Assembly (NCBI GenBank): GCA_030323885.1
Contig: CM059186.1
Span: 171,725,230 to 171,789,229 of the forward strand
Length of the DNA stretch: 64,000 nucleotides
Reading direction: 5' to 3'
Source: Branchipolynoe longqiensis
Lineage: Eukaryota > Annelida > Polychaeta > Phyllodocida > Polynoidae
The notes beneath the pieces are model-generated. The model was not told the DNA's origin. It made no database searches and was given only the letters and a program-made list of their open reading frames with translations. This document shows positions 31,037 through 43,700 of the stretch, piece by piece. Both the position numbers and the translations under genes were made by a program. Within the stretch, counting starts at the first letter, position 1. Each line of letters begins with the position of its first letter.

Positions 31037-32219
31037 GACTGCTTGGTTTGATGGTTGGACTTAATGTTCGTGCGAACCTGGTATCTTGCGTCGGGATATT
31101 GCCGCAAGCTATTATAGTCAGTTGACGTTTGTTGGGATCTGCGTGTGTTCGTCCGCGTGTCGGGTCAGGTGTGTCGTCTAAGGGCGGTGCAGTGTTGGGT
31201 AGTGGGCTTGGGTTTGTCGCCTGTGGCGGTGCGGGGGCGAACTGGTGGAGTGGCGGGGAGCCGGCCGGCCGGTTGTCCGGGTAGTGCGTGCCGGTTGGCT
31301 GCGTGAAGGTCGGGCCGGGTGGCGGTGTGGTGCTGCAGGCTGAGCCGTGTGGCATTGTAGTGCCGCAGGGCGGGCCGGGTGGACCAGCGTAGTGGGACGT
31401 TGTTGAACGCCTTCCTTGCCCTCACCGCCCGGGCGGCTGGTAGTGCTGAGTTGGTGGCGTGATCTTGGTTGTCTGACTGCAGGGGGTGGAGATGTTCGTC
31501 TGTGGGTGGAGAGCAAGCCGGGTGGCTGTTTGGAGAGCAAGCGTAGAGTTTTCGGCCGTTCGTTTGGCTGCGGGCAGGGTTGTGGTGTGTTCGCGGTGTG
31601 TCGCCGGGCGGTGCAGTGGCGTAGTGGCTGCGTAGTGGCCGCGTCGGTTGTCGGCGTGTCCGTCGGTGGATTGTTTTGGCGGGCGCGGTGGCAGGGTGGT
31701 GCAGTGTGATGGAGTTGTTGGCCGTTCGTTTTGCTGCGCGCAGGGTTGTGTTGTGTTCGCGGTGTGTTTGTCGGCGGCGGTGCAGTGGTGGTGGCTGGCC
31801 GGGTGTGTCGTGGGTGGGTCCGTTTGCCTGGCGGCATGTTGGGCAGTCAGTGTTGGTAGGGTGCTGCCGTGTGATGTAGAGTTGGGGGACGTTCGTTTGT
31901 CTGCGGGCAGGGTTGTGATGTGTTCGCGGTGTGTCGCCGGCGAATGGTGCGGTGATAGCGTGCCGAGTGGCTGTGAGACGGGTGGTTGGTGCTTACTTGG
32001 TTGTTGCGGCGGCAGGGTGGCGACAGGGGGGACCCGGTAGATGCAGGGTTGGGGTTGTTCGTCCGGCTGCGCGGCGGGCAGTGGAGAGACTAGCCGGTTG
32101 GCTGTAGGTGGAGAGCAAGCCGGTTGGCTATATGGTGAGCAAGCCGGTTGGCTGTATGGAGAGCGAGCCGGGTGGCTGTTTGGAGAGCGAGCCGGTTGGC
32201 TGGTACTGGAGCTGGAGCT
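31037..32219 (-). repeat. Leader of element B with tandem repeats
   Basis: A 1.2-kb untranslated leader between repeat a and gag. About 32085-32205 is a 24-bp tandem repeat (unit GAGCAAGCCGGTTGGCTGTA plus four bases) in about five copies. A longer motif containing GCGGGCAGGGTTGTG and TGTTCGCGGTGTGT recurs near 31570, 31738 and 31900. No conserved ORF; open frames here are repeat artefacts. Confidence 0.7.
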
Positions 32220-32469
32220 GCTGAGTAAGGTCGTCTGAGTTGCTCGTCTGACTGCCCGGTCGGTAGTGAGTTCAGGGAAGTGAGCTGCTCCTATATATAT
32301 GTGCTATGACGTCATAGTCTCGGAAGGGCGAGATCATGACGTCACGATCTCACGGGCTTGGTTCTGAGTGAAGCCGGCAGGGGAAATGCAGGGGGATGAC
32401 CCCAGGTGGCAGCAGGGTAGGGCTCCTCGTCCGCGGTCAAATTATCCATGTTGGCGTACCATCATGAAC
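32220..32469 (-). promoter_or_regulatory. Terminal repeat a (5' end of element B) with TATA and CRE-like sites
   Basis: This repeat is at the 5' end in element orientation. It carries CTATATATATG (32291-32301) and two perfect TGACGTCA palindromes (32307-32314 and 32337-32344), the cAMP-response-element consensus. A promoter role is inferred from position and these motifs. Confidence 0.55.
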
Positions 32470-32496
32470 AATTTCTTTTCAATCACAGTTTCCGGC

Positions 32497-32815
32497 CTTT
32501 TTAGGTCTGACCTGTTCTCATCTCTCCTATATACAGGGATGACAGTTTCCCACCGATCAGCGGTTTCCCAACTTTTGGGCAATGACCCGCCTTTCTACAT
32601 CTGACCTGTTCTCATCCCTACTATACACAGGGATGACAATTTCCCACCGATCAGTAGTTTCCCAACTTTTGGGCAATGACCCACCTTTTAAGTCTGACCT
32701 GTTCTCATCCCTACTATATACAGGGATGAGAATTTCCACCGATCAGCGGGTTCCCAACTTTTGGGCAATGACCCGCCTTTTTAGGTGTGACTTGTTCTCA
32801 TCTCTTTTTCTATGA
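32497..32815. repeat. 94-bp tandem repeat, about 3.3 units
   Basis: Landmarks TCTGACCTGTTCTCATC, CAGGGATGACAATTTCCCAC and CCCAACTTTTGGGCAATGAC recur about every 94 bp. The retroelement B insertion point falls within the CAGGGATGAC/AATTTC part of one unit. Diverged units lie at 19800-19976. Confidence 0.85.
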
Positions 32816-32924
32816 CAGTGAAAATGTTGAAACCTTTGGATGCTAGTACAGGTATTTAATAAACACTTGGTCGTCTGAAAATCATGTTTGATGGTCTCAT
32901 GCTTTTAGAATGTATATATATATA

Positions 32925-33108
32925 CAGTAAAACCATTATACCGACCCCTCCACAGATCGACCACTCCCCTATATCGATCGCTTTATTTGGGTCCCAACAA
33001 TACCATTGTTAGGATATTAAAACTCTCTAAACCGACCACCTCCCTAAATGGACTACCTAAAGTCGGTCCCACGGTCGGTCGATTTAGAGAGGTTTTACTG
33101 TATATCGA
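32925..33108. mobile_element. Pogo/Tigger-like MITE M2, copy 2
   Basis: Starts CAGTAAAACCATTATACCGA and ends GATTTAGAGAGGTTTTACTG, with TATA on both sides. The inside has CGATCGCTTTATTTGGGTCC. Short TIRs and TA flanks fit Tc1/mariner-superfamily (pogo) mobilisation. Confidence 0.75.
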
Positions 33109-33411
33109 TCTTTGACTGCAGCCCAGTCAGTATCTAACCCAAATACCGCAGGGTGTTCAATACCTGCATAATATCCACTTGCATTCAGGGCCATCTAGAA
33201 TATGTGTGGTATTTCTATTCATTACAGAGCGTAGTATTTGGTTGGAGTCTGTTTTGGGTGATGTCTTTATGTGTGTTGTTGTATGCTTGCTAACAATAAC
33301 ATTTACAGTCCTAATTAAACAAATTTTAGAAGAAAAAAAGACACGATATAAGGTCTACAGTAATCTATCAATAGCTTTGTATTTACTTTTCAAATACCTA
33401 TTCGCTGCACT
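33109..33411. other. Spacer, nothing recognised
   Basis: AT-rich. An open frame of 83 codons (33179-33430) with a hydrophobic stretch has no recognised homologue and runs into a MITE. Confidence 0.3.
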
Positions 33412-33612
33412 TACAGTCAAACCTCTCTAAACCGACCACCTCCACAGATCGACCACTCCCTTATATCGATCGCTTTATTTGGGTCCCAAGCGATCGCCCA
33501 TACAATACCATTTTAACGACTTAAAAAAACAACTCCCTAAGCCAACCACCTCCTGAAATGGACCATTTAAAGTTGATCCCATGGTCGGTCGATTTAAAAC
33601 GGTTTTACTAGA
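33412..33612. mobile_element. Pogo/Tigger-like MITE M2, copy 3
   Basis: CAGTCAAACCTCTCTAAACC at the left and GGTCGATTTAAAACGGTTTT at the right. The interior is almost the same as the copy at 32925. Confidence 0.8.
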
Positions 33613-33996
33613 TTAAGTTAATTTCTCTGGAAACAATGGTTTAACGGCGATGACCACATCATTATGTTTTATTACTCTTCGAGTAATTTGTGTATTTGGG
33701 TAAAATCGTTTTTTCAGCGAATAAAACAAGATGGCAGCCCTTTAGCACTGGCAGTCCAGCCACATGTGCAATGATAATATCTTACCTCAATGGCGTTTAC
33801 TAATTATTCTACCTTTTCACCGTGAAAATTACCTTTTCTGCTGACACGGCATTAATTTCAATTTCAATTATTCCTGAATATTACATCCGTATACAAAAAA
33901 TTAGAAACTTTGAAACTAAGAATATGTCATATTTGTCCAGTGATTATACAAGGGTGATATGTATAATTATTTCAATAACTCATTTATAGCATATTG
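33613..33996. other. AT-rich spacer, nothing recognised
   Basis: No gene or repeat assigned. An upstream exon of the phosphatase could lie anywhere before 34512 but could not be recognised. Confidence 0.3.
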
Positions 33997-34325
33997 ACCG
34001 GGCATGGTGGCCTAATCGGTAGAGCGTGGGCCTCGCGTGCGGAAGGTCAGGAATTCGGTTCCCGGTCACGACAAACCAATGACTTTAAGATTGATACTTT
34101 TCGCTTCCTAGCATTGCGCTTGACATTAATAGGATAGGGCAAGAACTGGTTAGCTCAGTGTCAGGATAATGTGACTGAGTGGGATATCGGGTCAAGGTGC
34201 CGGCAGCCTGATTTCCCAGTGGGGCAGCACTATGACGTCACCATGAGTGCACACTGTCACAAGTCGGTACCAATCCTGATATGACCCTAGATGTTGCAAG
34301 GACGTAAAACAACAACAAACAAGCA
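33997..34325 (+). mobile_element. SINE family S1, full-length copy
   Basis: Head GCATGGTGGCCTAATCGGTA, body GTCAGGATAATGTGACTGAG, tail AGATGTTGCAAGGACGTAAA. All landmarks are in order. Confidence 0.85.
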
Positions 34326-34511
34326 AACATCATAGCATGTTGTAATAATGCATTGCTTGATTTAGCTACGCACGTAATAAAACTATAGACTTTTTCCTAA
34401 TCAGGATTTTTTAATAAAGGTGTATCCCTTAAGACAAACATAGATTATTGAAAACAAAAACAAAATTGAATAAATTAAAAATTCTGATTATTTTTTAATT
34501 TATTTTTACAG

Positions 34512-34744
34512 TCGCGGTCACCTTTGAATGACGTATGCTTCATGGCTGCCTTTGGTTGTTTGTTACGTGCAAACGCAGGTACCCGGCCTAATGCCAAGTA
34601 TGGGCCTGTTTCCGAGTCGATCCGACACCGGATCCCCACGTCGACGGCCTGCTCGCTCTTCTGCGGAGGCCGGAAGTGCAAGTACTGCTCAGCTTCGAAC
34701 TGGCAGAAGGAGCAGATGACAATCGAAGGCGTCTTCTCCCACTG
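34512..34744 (+). CDS. PTPDC1: PTPDC1 exon 1 of those seen
   Basis: The acceptor TTTATTTTTACAG is followed by an open phase. The recognisable part starts at TRPNAKYGPV and runs through IRHRIPTSTACSLFCGGRKC to EGVFSHW, matching the segment just before the phosphatase core. The donor TG|GTGAGT splits a Trp codon. A second possible acceptor (AACGCAG, exon from 34580) would trim the less conserved N-terminal part, so the left edge is less certain. Confidence 0.8.
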
Positions 34745-37700
34745 GTGAGTAGGTAGAATCGGTAGAGCGCAGGCTTTCCCTCGCGGAAGGTTGGGAATTC
34801 GATGATTCCCGGTCGAGTCAAGCCTAGAATCAAGCTGTTGAAGCTCTGATCCCATATGCTTCAGCAGTAACAGGTTCTATTAAATTGACTGGTATTACCC
34901 TTCTATGTAGTAATATATACTTAATAAATGCACCAGTGTATAAGTCAAGTATGTAGGTTGACATCTAGATGTTTTGTCTTTGAAAATGTGATGTTTTTAT
35001 ACGCATATTGGTACAACCTGAATATTCAAATTGGTACATTTAAAAAAAAAAAAATCTTTTTTATTGAGGCTGTATTTATTCTGTCCATAGCATATAAGCC
35101 TGGATATTCAGGCTTGTTTTCAATGCTGGCCAGCTGTAGTGTTGGTGTTATCTTATCACACAGTAGCTGCTGATAAGGTATTTGATTGCCTGCATTTCAG
35201 CAGCAGATAGATAGTTGGTTGGTCTGGTTAGTAGTCTATGTTAATTCTTTTGGATTTTCTTGGCATATATGTGGTTTATTTTTTCTACTCTTACTACTAT
35301 ACTAGCCTACTCCTATTTACATATCATAGGCTTGTATGTAGCTGTGTGGTGTGCTATCTGGCTACTTTTGGCATGGTTACCTTCCATTGGGGGTCCCGCT
35401 GGTGGGCCGTGACATATCACATGCCCCTTTGCAGTGCAGCTTAGTGGGGGTTTCCTAGCCTTCTTTTGCACAGATATCTTTTGTATGTTTTTAGGTCAGG
35501 AATTTGTCGTTCCTTTACTGTTTGGGCATTCCATACCTTGGCAGCCATTTCCAGCGTGCTTCTCTCATGAGCTTTTATTTGGCTTCTGGTCTGCTTTACT
35601 AGTGGCGCTAGTAGCCCTTTGTGGTTTTGTTAGGAGTTTATTGTCTTGACTATAGCTGTATGCTAATGTTTTCAGATGAATTATTCTCCTATTTTCTAGC
35701 AATTTTACTTTGGTTCTGTTGTGTATGTCATAGGTACATAATTTGTAATCACATTTGATTCGGGAGGAACAGACCCCCTCCACCCCTCCCCCTCAGCCCC
35801 CTCCCCCGCACCCACTGCCTCTGCTTACAAACTTACCTCCCCCCCCCCCGCCCCCCAGATTCTTCCTCCTGCTCTTTATATAATAAACCTTTCTCTCCCT
35901 CTCTTCACCAGTCAGACCACACGCGGTGGCCGAATCGGTAGAGCGCAGCCCTCCCGTGTAGGAGATCGGGAGTTCAATCCCCAGTCGAGTCAAACCAGTG
36001 ACTTACAAAATTGATACTTGTCACTTCCTAGCCAAGCGCTCTGCATTATTAGGATAGGAAAAGGACTGGTTGGCTCAGTGTCAGGATAATGTGATTGAGT
36101 GGGATATCAGGTCATGGTGCGGGTGACTTGGTCTCCCAGTGTGGCAGCACTATAAAGTCACCATGACTGCACACTGTCACAAGTCGGTACCCGTCCTGAT
36201 ATGACCTTCGATATTGCCAGAACGTAAAACTCCAACAACAAACCAACCACCAGACAGCTCCAGCGGCAGTTCATTCTACCTGCATTTCTTGTCCCCCTCC
36301 CACCCACCCAGTATCCAGTACAGACGAGCACCAGCAGCGTCAGGGACCTCCCCTCCGTCCCCTCCCTCCCATCCTTCCCCTCCCCTCCCTTCCTTCTGCT
36401 CCCCTTCTTCCCCCCTACCCTCCTTCTCCCCTCCTTCCTTCCCCTCCCACCCTTCCCCTCCTTCCCCTCTCACCTTCACCCCTTCCTAGCTGCTCCCTCT
36501 CCCCAACCTCCCTCAGCTCCCCCTTATAATATTACTGGATGCCCGGCCGTCTGAGCACCAGATAATACCATAAACTCTCCCCATTCTGTTCAGACCTGAT
36601 GCCTCTCTTAAACAAACTCATAAGGAAGAAAGGGAAGACAAGGCACGGAAGATTGACAGTGAAGAAGTTGTGCTTTATTGGCATCAACTCCTGTTCACCT
36701 GCTAGTGACCTATCACCCTGACCCCTTACCTTCTGTCCACACAGAGCCTCATTACCTCTGTAGTCTGTCTATAAATCAGTGCCTACAGCCCATTGAACCG
36801 GAGTCCCCTGGTTGTTGCACACAGCTCAGTTTGTATATATAGGAAAGGTGGTAGCATCAGACAGTGCCTGGGTTCCTGCTCTAGAGTAGGTGTGGCTCAC
36901 TCAAGAGCCAGGAGTAGAGTGATCTGCCCAGTGTGTCTGGAGCAGTGTCCAGAAATAATCAATATCAAAGTGAGGCTAGTGTGGTCAGGCGGCACGGTGG
37001 TGCAGGGGACTGGGCTTCCCACAGCCAGCCAATCAGGCACCCTGCACAGCCTGGGAGGTGACCCCCCCCCCCCCCCCCCACGGGCAGCGGTCACCCAACC
37101 CAGCTGCAGGTGGTGTCCATAATAAATGCAGTATAGCTGGTGTGCTGGCCCATCGGCCCCACGGTAACAGGTAGTTGCAAACAGTTAAAATAAAATAATA
37201 TATATATATACTAAAAATGTCCTTTACCTCCACTTGCACTCTTTATGGGCGCATAGAGGGACATTTCACCGAACATTAACTGTCTCTTATATAGGAACAT
37301 CCCCTCACAATCTCGGGCGTGGTGTACTAACATTAGGTACTCCAAAGTGATTTCTATTTTCAACAGGTCAGTATTACATCTTATATATCTGTACAGATCT
37401 TTTAAATTGGATCTCAATGATATAAAAATCATTTAGATTGATTGAATAGCTGCAAAGTTATGAGTGTTTAAAGATTGATTTTTTTGCCCCGATTTGTGCA
37501 CATTTCCAAATTAGCCAAATCTTGGATTTTAGGGTCCCACCTGGAAGCTATTTTGCATATGATCTGTCCAATATTAAAGAATCTCATTCTCTATAATACA
37601 AATAAGAAGCTCAATTTTTTACAGACCATCACTGTTAGTATTCTTTCTGAAATTTCATGTCAAACTTGCTAAATTCCTTAATTTCCAGCAACCACCAATA

Positions 37701-40700
37701 ATAAATTCAGTAAAATATAGAAAAATAGCATAACTCCCATTCTAATTGTCCTATCACAGCAATCTTTATACCAAAATAACCAGAATCAAAAGCTCTACAT
37801 GATGACATAATTTTCTAACTGATCAGAGAAAGAAAGACAATATTCAATTTTAGGCATCGCAAGCTGACAATAAAATTAAGAAAAATAGCATAACTCCCAT
37901 TCTAATTGTCCGATCACTGCACTCTTTATACCAAAATAACCAGAATTAAAAGCTCTACATGATGACACCATTTTCTAACTGATGAGAGAGAGAAAGAAAG
38001 ACAACATTCACTTAAGCATCGCGAGCTGACAATAGCCAAATTCTTGCAGCAGTCACTTCTCAGACCATGCTTGATGCGTATGATATAAATCTCAACCAAA
38101 TATTGTTCTGGTTAGGTAGAGGAAGACTTAAGCTTTCTGATGATATAATTTTCAAAACGATCCTGATCAATTTTCAATGAGGATTAATGTCTGAAAGTTT
38201 TCACTCCTTCAGTTCAATCAAATTTCCCACTCAGAAACACTCATGCTTGATATGCTAATGAAGCCTAGATTCTTCTCTATCTTTTATTGGTGGTTATTTT
38301 TAGCTCAGGTCAATGTACTCACCAAGCCATCAAGTTTAGGGAAGGGAGTAGCTCAGACTGGATGAAAACAAAATCGGCAAGCATGCTCAGAGCTGCTGAT
38401 GGTACCCGCCAACAAGTGTCCATTGACTGTGATTTCTTTCATAATGATGATTAAAAATCAGACACCCTAAGAGGCAAAAGAACAAGCTTTAATTTGATAT
38501 AATTTTTATTTCAAACCAAGCAGAATTAGTGGAGATTCAAGGCTTTTTAAAACGGTTAAAATGAGTCAAATTTTGCGCTGCGGACACCGTATACGCCGAC
38601 TTTGGAGTACCTACTAACATATATCTCCATAGCTTAAATATGTCACACAGCGAGTGGGACACCCATTGCTTTTCTATTACATAACCTTCGTCCCCACTCC
38701 GTCGCCCGAGGATAGTAATGCTCTCTGCCAATATATAATTCCGAACCGAAAATCCATATATTTTTACACCCTGTCGGCGTCCCTCCACCAGTTCCCGTAG
38801 CTTCCCATTGCCCGAGTGAAACCCCCAACTCGCTGTCCTGTACTACTTACACTCCCAGTGCTTGATATTTATGACCATTATTATAAATTTCAGGGATGAA
38901 ATATTCCTGAGATTTCGCGGTTTTCCGCGATTTTTGATATTTACAGATTAATGTTAAAGAAAATGCCAAGCAATCCAGGTGTATATGACAATTTGGTAGT
39001 TCGAATCCCGTTCTGATATCACCGTAGATGTTGCTAGAACATAAACCCAAACAAGAACGAGTTAGATATGGGCAATAATATAGGCACAACAAGGATAGTT
39101 GAAACTTGACTTCCTGTATTTTCCCCGCGATTCCCTGATACTGTGATAGTACTAATCCTATGAGGGAAATCCGTGTTATCGCGGAAATTCGCCGTTGGTG
39201 TAATAATCTCAGCTTGATTTCTGCCATTTTTGCTGGAGACCACTTTCATCCCTGTATAATTATACTCTTTATAATTATACCCCACATTCAAACATTCTCT
39301 TGTGTTTTGTTGCTCTTCCTGAATCAGTTCTCAACACAGTGAAACTATTGTTAAAGGAAAGCTAAAATAATGTGTGTCAGGCACAAGGGACACTTTATAG
39401 AAATGAAACAAGTTCAAATCAGTTTGAGCTATTTCGTGCTAGATTTATTTAATACAGTCCACTAAATGATGACCTTTGATTTTATTTCCAACAGGGTAAC
39501 AGATAACATATTAGCCATGGCCAGACCCACACATGAGGGGAACAAGAAGTATGACTACATTACACAGTTCAAGTTGTAAGTAAGCATTGTTATATGACAT
39601 AGATTTATTTAATGTTTGATGCGTAATGCGTAACATTGCATTTGATTCGCAGTTGGCGGAGGAAGGAGCCGCCTCAGCTTTTCTACTCTTCTCCCTCCAC
39701 ACTTTCGCCTTGAGCTTCACTCGCCTGAGGCGCCACCTGTCGCTTCCCACCGGAACCTGCTGTTGCCTATTCCTTCACTTTTCTTCTTGCAGCGGAGACA
39801 TCAAGACTGCCTTTCTCCACCCACCCACCCTTACTCTGCTGTTCCTTGTTGTTCCTCCTTGTTCCTGTTCTCTTGTATCTCTGTTACCCATGGCTTTGAA
39901 AGCCTGCAGTAAACAAGTTGTACCCCCACCTCACATGCGAATCACATCGTATGACTATCAAAGTAGAGACTCATATCCAGGGTCCGTACAGGGCCTGAAA
40001 AGTCTTGACAAGTCTTAAACTTCATTTGCCCCATTTCAAAGCCTTGAAAAGCCTTGAATTTAACCTATTTTGGGTAATTAGTCTTGAAAAGCCGTGAATT
40101 CCATCAAACAGTCCCCACTGATCTAAATTATTCCGAAATCGTCATTCGCCATTGTTTGTTTTTTTTAAACCTGAAATCCAAATGAAAATAGTCTTCAATT
40201 ACTATCAAAACAGTGTTGAAAAGCGTTGAAATAGCCTTGAATTCCGTATCTTCATACGTGTACTGACCCTGCATGTCTCATACTTTGGTCTGTGTACTGG
40301 ACTACATACATACATGTATATATGTGTGCGTTTATTATCAAATGTTATGTTTAGTAACACTCTAAACTGAGATGAATCATGACTTGTCAGTCAAGTAATA
40401 TTTTGTAAGCTTAAATTTTATATATATTTTATATATATATATTTCTTAGGTTACATTCATTGATTAAGCATAGACAATTTCAATCATGGACATTTGACCA
40501 TCCTCATTCTACTGCTCCTTGCCCTATCTCATTAGTGTCAGGTACCAGGTTATGGACCGACTAGTATAAATATTAAATATTAAAATTATTGTTTTGACTC
40601 ATCTAGGAGTCCGGTTTTTCAATGTAAATTCCTCTGTAAACACATAAAGGTTATGAACAAAGATGACAGAATAAATAACACAAATATTTAGCCATGAATA

Positions 40701-43700
40701 TATGGCCCTTACCTACATGGCATTAAACACTCACCAATCAATCAATCAATCAATCATAAACTTTAAACTTGCATTGTCTAATGCATTTGAGTTTCTTCCT
40801 CTTTTTAGAGTTATATATTAGGTCAATTGTTACGATCTACTTTATTTCAGGTAACTTATATTAAATTACAAAATTATAAAATTGATACTTGTCGCTTCCT
40901 AGCCAGGCGCTCGGCATTATTAGGATAGGGTGGGGACTATTTAACTCAGTGTCAGGATAATGTGACTGAGTGGGATATCAGGTCATGGTGCCAGTGGCCT
41001 GTTCTCCCAGTGGGGCAGCACTATAAAGTCGCCATGATTTCGCACTGTCACACGTCGATATGACCTTAGATGTTGCCAGGACGTAAAACGCCAACAAGCA
41101 AACCGAACCAACCAATGACGTGCTCTATTAAATTGATATAGTGTTCAAGTCTACTGTATTACCTTCTATGCAGCAATACATGTAATAAGCTCACCGTTAT
41201 CTAAGTTGGATATGTAGGATTAAATCTAGATGAGTTTTTGGTTTCGAAAGCTTGACGCTTTCATTGTATTGTGCTCCTTTAAAGAAGGCGATAAAGGCCA
41301 TGTCCTAGCCTAGCTAGCTCAAAGATGAAAGATCTCCACGATTTCGTGGATTTCAGCGATTTTTTATATTCACCGATTATTGATCAAACAAAATGCCAAG
41401 GAATCAGAATGTATATGACAACAACTGGTTGGTTTGAATTCCATTCTTATATGTTGCGAGAACATAAAACCTAAACGAGAAAGTGTTAAGTATTGGCGAT
41501 AATATAGCCACAATAAGGACAGTTGAAACCTGACTTCCATTATTTTCCCACGATTCCCTGACAGTGCTAATCCCATGGGGGAGGTGGGAGTCTGCGTTTT
41601 CATGGAAATTCGCCGTCGGTGTAATAACCTCAGCTTGCTTTCCGCGATTTTTGCCGGAGACCACATTTTTCCCTCCGAGCTAACAAGGTGTCTGTTTTGT
41701 CTGCAGTTGTGCCATCAACTCCATCATAAACCTGCAATCGCCAGGGGAGCATGGCAGTTGTGGACCACCGCTTCTGCCCAGCGGCTTCTCATACAACCCA
41801 CAGGAGTACATGGACCGCGACAGTAAGTAGCTCCTTTCTGAATAGCCCATATTGAAATTCAACATGGATAATTAGACAAAACAGGATGGCCGAATGAATT
41901 GAACGTCATACTCCTGTTTTGGTAGATTGTGGGATTCGAATCCATGTGTTCGAAACCCTGGTCGAGCCCAAACCAATGGCTTTAAAAAATTATACTTGTC
42001 GCTTCCTAGCCAGGTGCTCGGCATTATGAGGGTAGGGCAAGGACTGGTTGGCTCAATGTCAGCATAAGGTGACTGAGTGGGATATCAGGTCATGGTGCTG
42101 GTGGCCTGGTCTCTGAGTGAGGCAGCACTATATAAGGTCACCATGAGTGCGCACTGTCATAAGTCAGTACATGACCTTAGATGTTGCCAGGACATAAAAC
42201 TCCAACAAACAACCAACATAGATAATTCAGAGGGGGTAAAAACACTCAGCCTATACGTTGCTGAAGTCGCTTTCCCCTGGCGCCCTCTCACGGATATTTT
42301 GGAACCTTGCACACCCACGCCACCTAGCGTTTTCGCCAGTCCCCACCACGTGGTTTCGCACAGAGCTGCTCACTTCGTCCACACATCCGAACCCGCGTGG
42401 TGTTTGGAGCTGTCCTGCCGTTCTCAGCCCCCCCCCCCCCCCACACACACACACCCACACCCACACACCCATTTGTGAGAACTCAAACGACTGGGGTTAA
42501 GCGTCATGGTACTAGTAGCCAACACTATGAAGACTCAATTAACGCAACAGAGACAATATACCATGCACTATATTATTACATTTTGATCGAAATAAAAAAA
42601 ATGTTCTGAATACCAGCAGTTCAAATCATCAAGTGAAGTTGAGCTCGGTTCTAAATGCAGGGATGAAAGATCTCCGTGATTTCGCAGATTTCCGCAATTT
42701 TCCAATATATATATTGACAGCAATTGGTCAGTCTGAATTCCATTCTTAGATGTTGCTCGAACATAAACCCAAACAAGAAAGAGTTTGACATGGGGGATAA
42801 TATAGTCACAGTAAGGACAGTTGAAACCTGACTTCCGGCATTCCCTAACGGTGCTAATCCTATGACGGTAAATCTTCCCCCTTTCTTCTTCTTCCTTTTT
42901 TTTTCTTTCTCCTTTCTTTCGTCTTCCTCCTTTTTTCTTCTTCCCCCTTTCTTCCCTTTCTTCTCCCCTCTGCCCTTTCTTCCTCTTCCTTCTCCTAGTC
43001 CTCCTCTCCCCTTTCCCCCTTCCTCCTACTGCTCCTCCTTTTCCTTCTCTCCTTCTCCTTCTCCTCCTCATCCCCACTAACTCCTGATTCACCTATCCTC
43101 CTCCTGTTCCTCTCCTCCTCCTCACCCCCTCATTATCATCCCACTGTTCTCTCTCTTCCTCTTCCTCATTCCTTTCCCTCCTCTTCCTCCTACTGATGTC
43201 ACCCTTCTTTCCCACCTCCTTCTCCCCATTCTTCTTTTATGACATTTTCTACATGAGTAAAGAGCCACACAGACAGGTAGGCATACAGCCTAGGTGGTCT
43301 TATGGTTAAGATGCAAAAAGTGATGGTTCGAACCCACTCTTCTTAACCTTTCCGGGGCTAGCATGCTAACCATTACACTACCTGGAATCCCTGATTCAAT
43401 TACCCTATCCGCACATACCTGTTTGAGAGGTCAGTGCAGACTACTACAATGGCAAAACATTGGTTACAGCATAAGTTGGTGTCAACATTTAAACAATTTT
43501 GACTGACTACACTTTTTTATATGTGAATGCTGGTGTCATCATCATCATGCTGTCAATCGCGATGTGACAAAAACTGCTTTCATTACTTGACTGCCGCTCT
43601 CCATTTAGCTCTCTGCTGTGAGAGTGATGTCCATCAGTCAGTCTTAATGTCTCTCAGCTTCAGGTTTCTCTTGATGGTACATTTCATGAAATGCTGCTGG

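Larger units (their letters stand above)
25595..32469 (-). mobile_element. Near-intact PAT/Ngaro-like DIRS-order retrotransposon B
   Basis: A 6875-bp element read on the minus strand: terminal repeat a (250 bp, 32220-32469), leader, Gag, RT/RNase H, YR, then repeat b (117 bp, 26001-26117), repeat a again (25751-26000) and repeat b again (25595-25711). This a-ORFs-b-a-b order is the split direct repeat architecture known for PAT and Ngaro elements. The two a copies and the two b copies have equal lengths and look almost identical. The flanks read GGGATGAC on the left and AATTTC on the right, which together recreate GGGATGACAATTTC of the neighbouring 94-bp repeat with no visible target duplication, as expected for recombinase-mediated insertion. 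GC content is far higher than the flanks. Confidence 0.92.

Noticed and set aside
31178..32040. Long open frames in the element B leader
   Set aside because: They come from high GC and tandem repeats, occur on both strands, and have no conserved motif.
42568..43092. Glu/Lys/Arg-rich frame near 42.6-43.1 kb as a coding exon
   Set aside because: It is the antisense of a pyrimidine-only tract joined to a MITE fragment.
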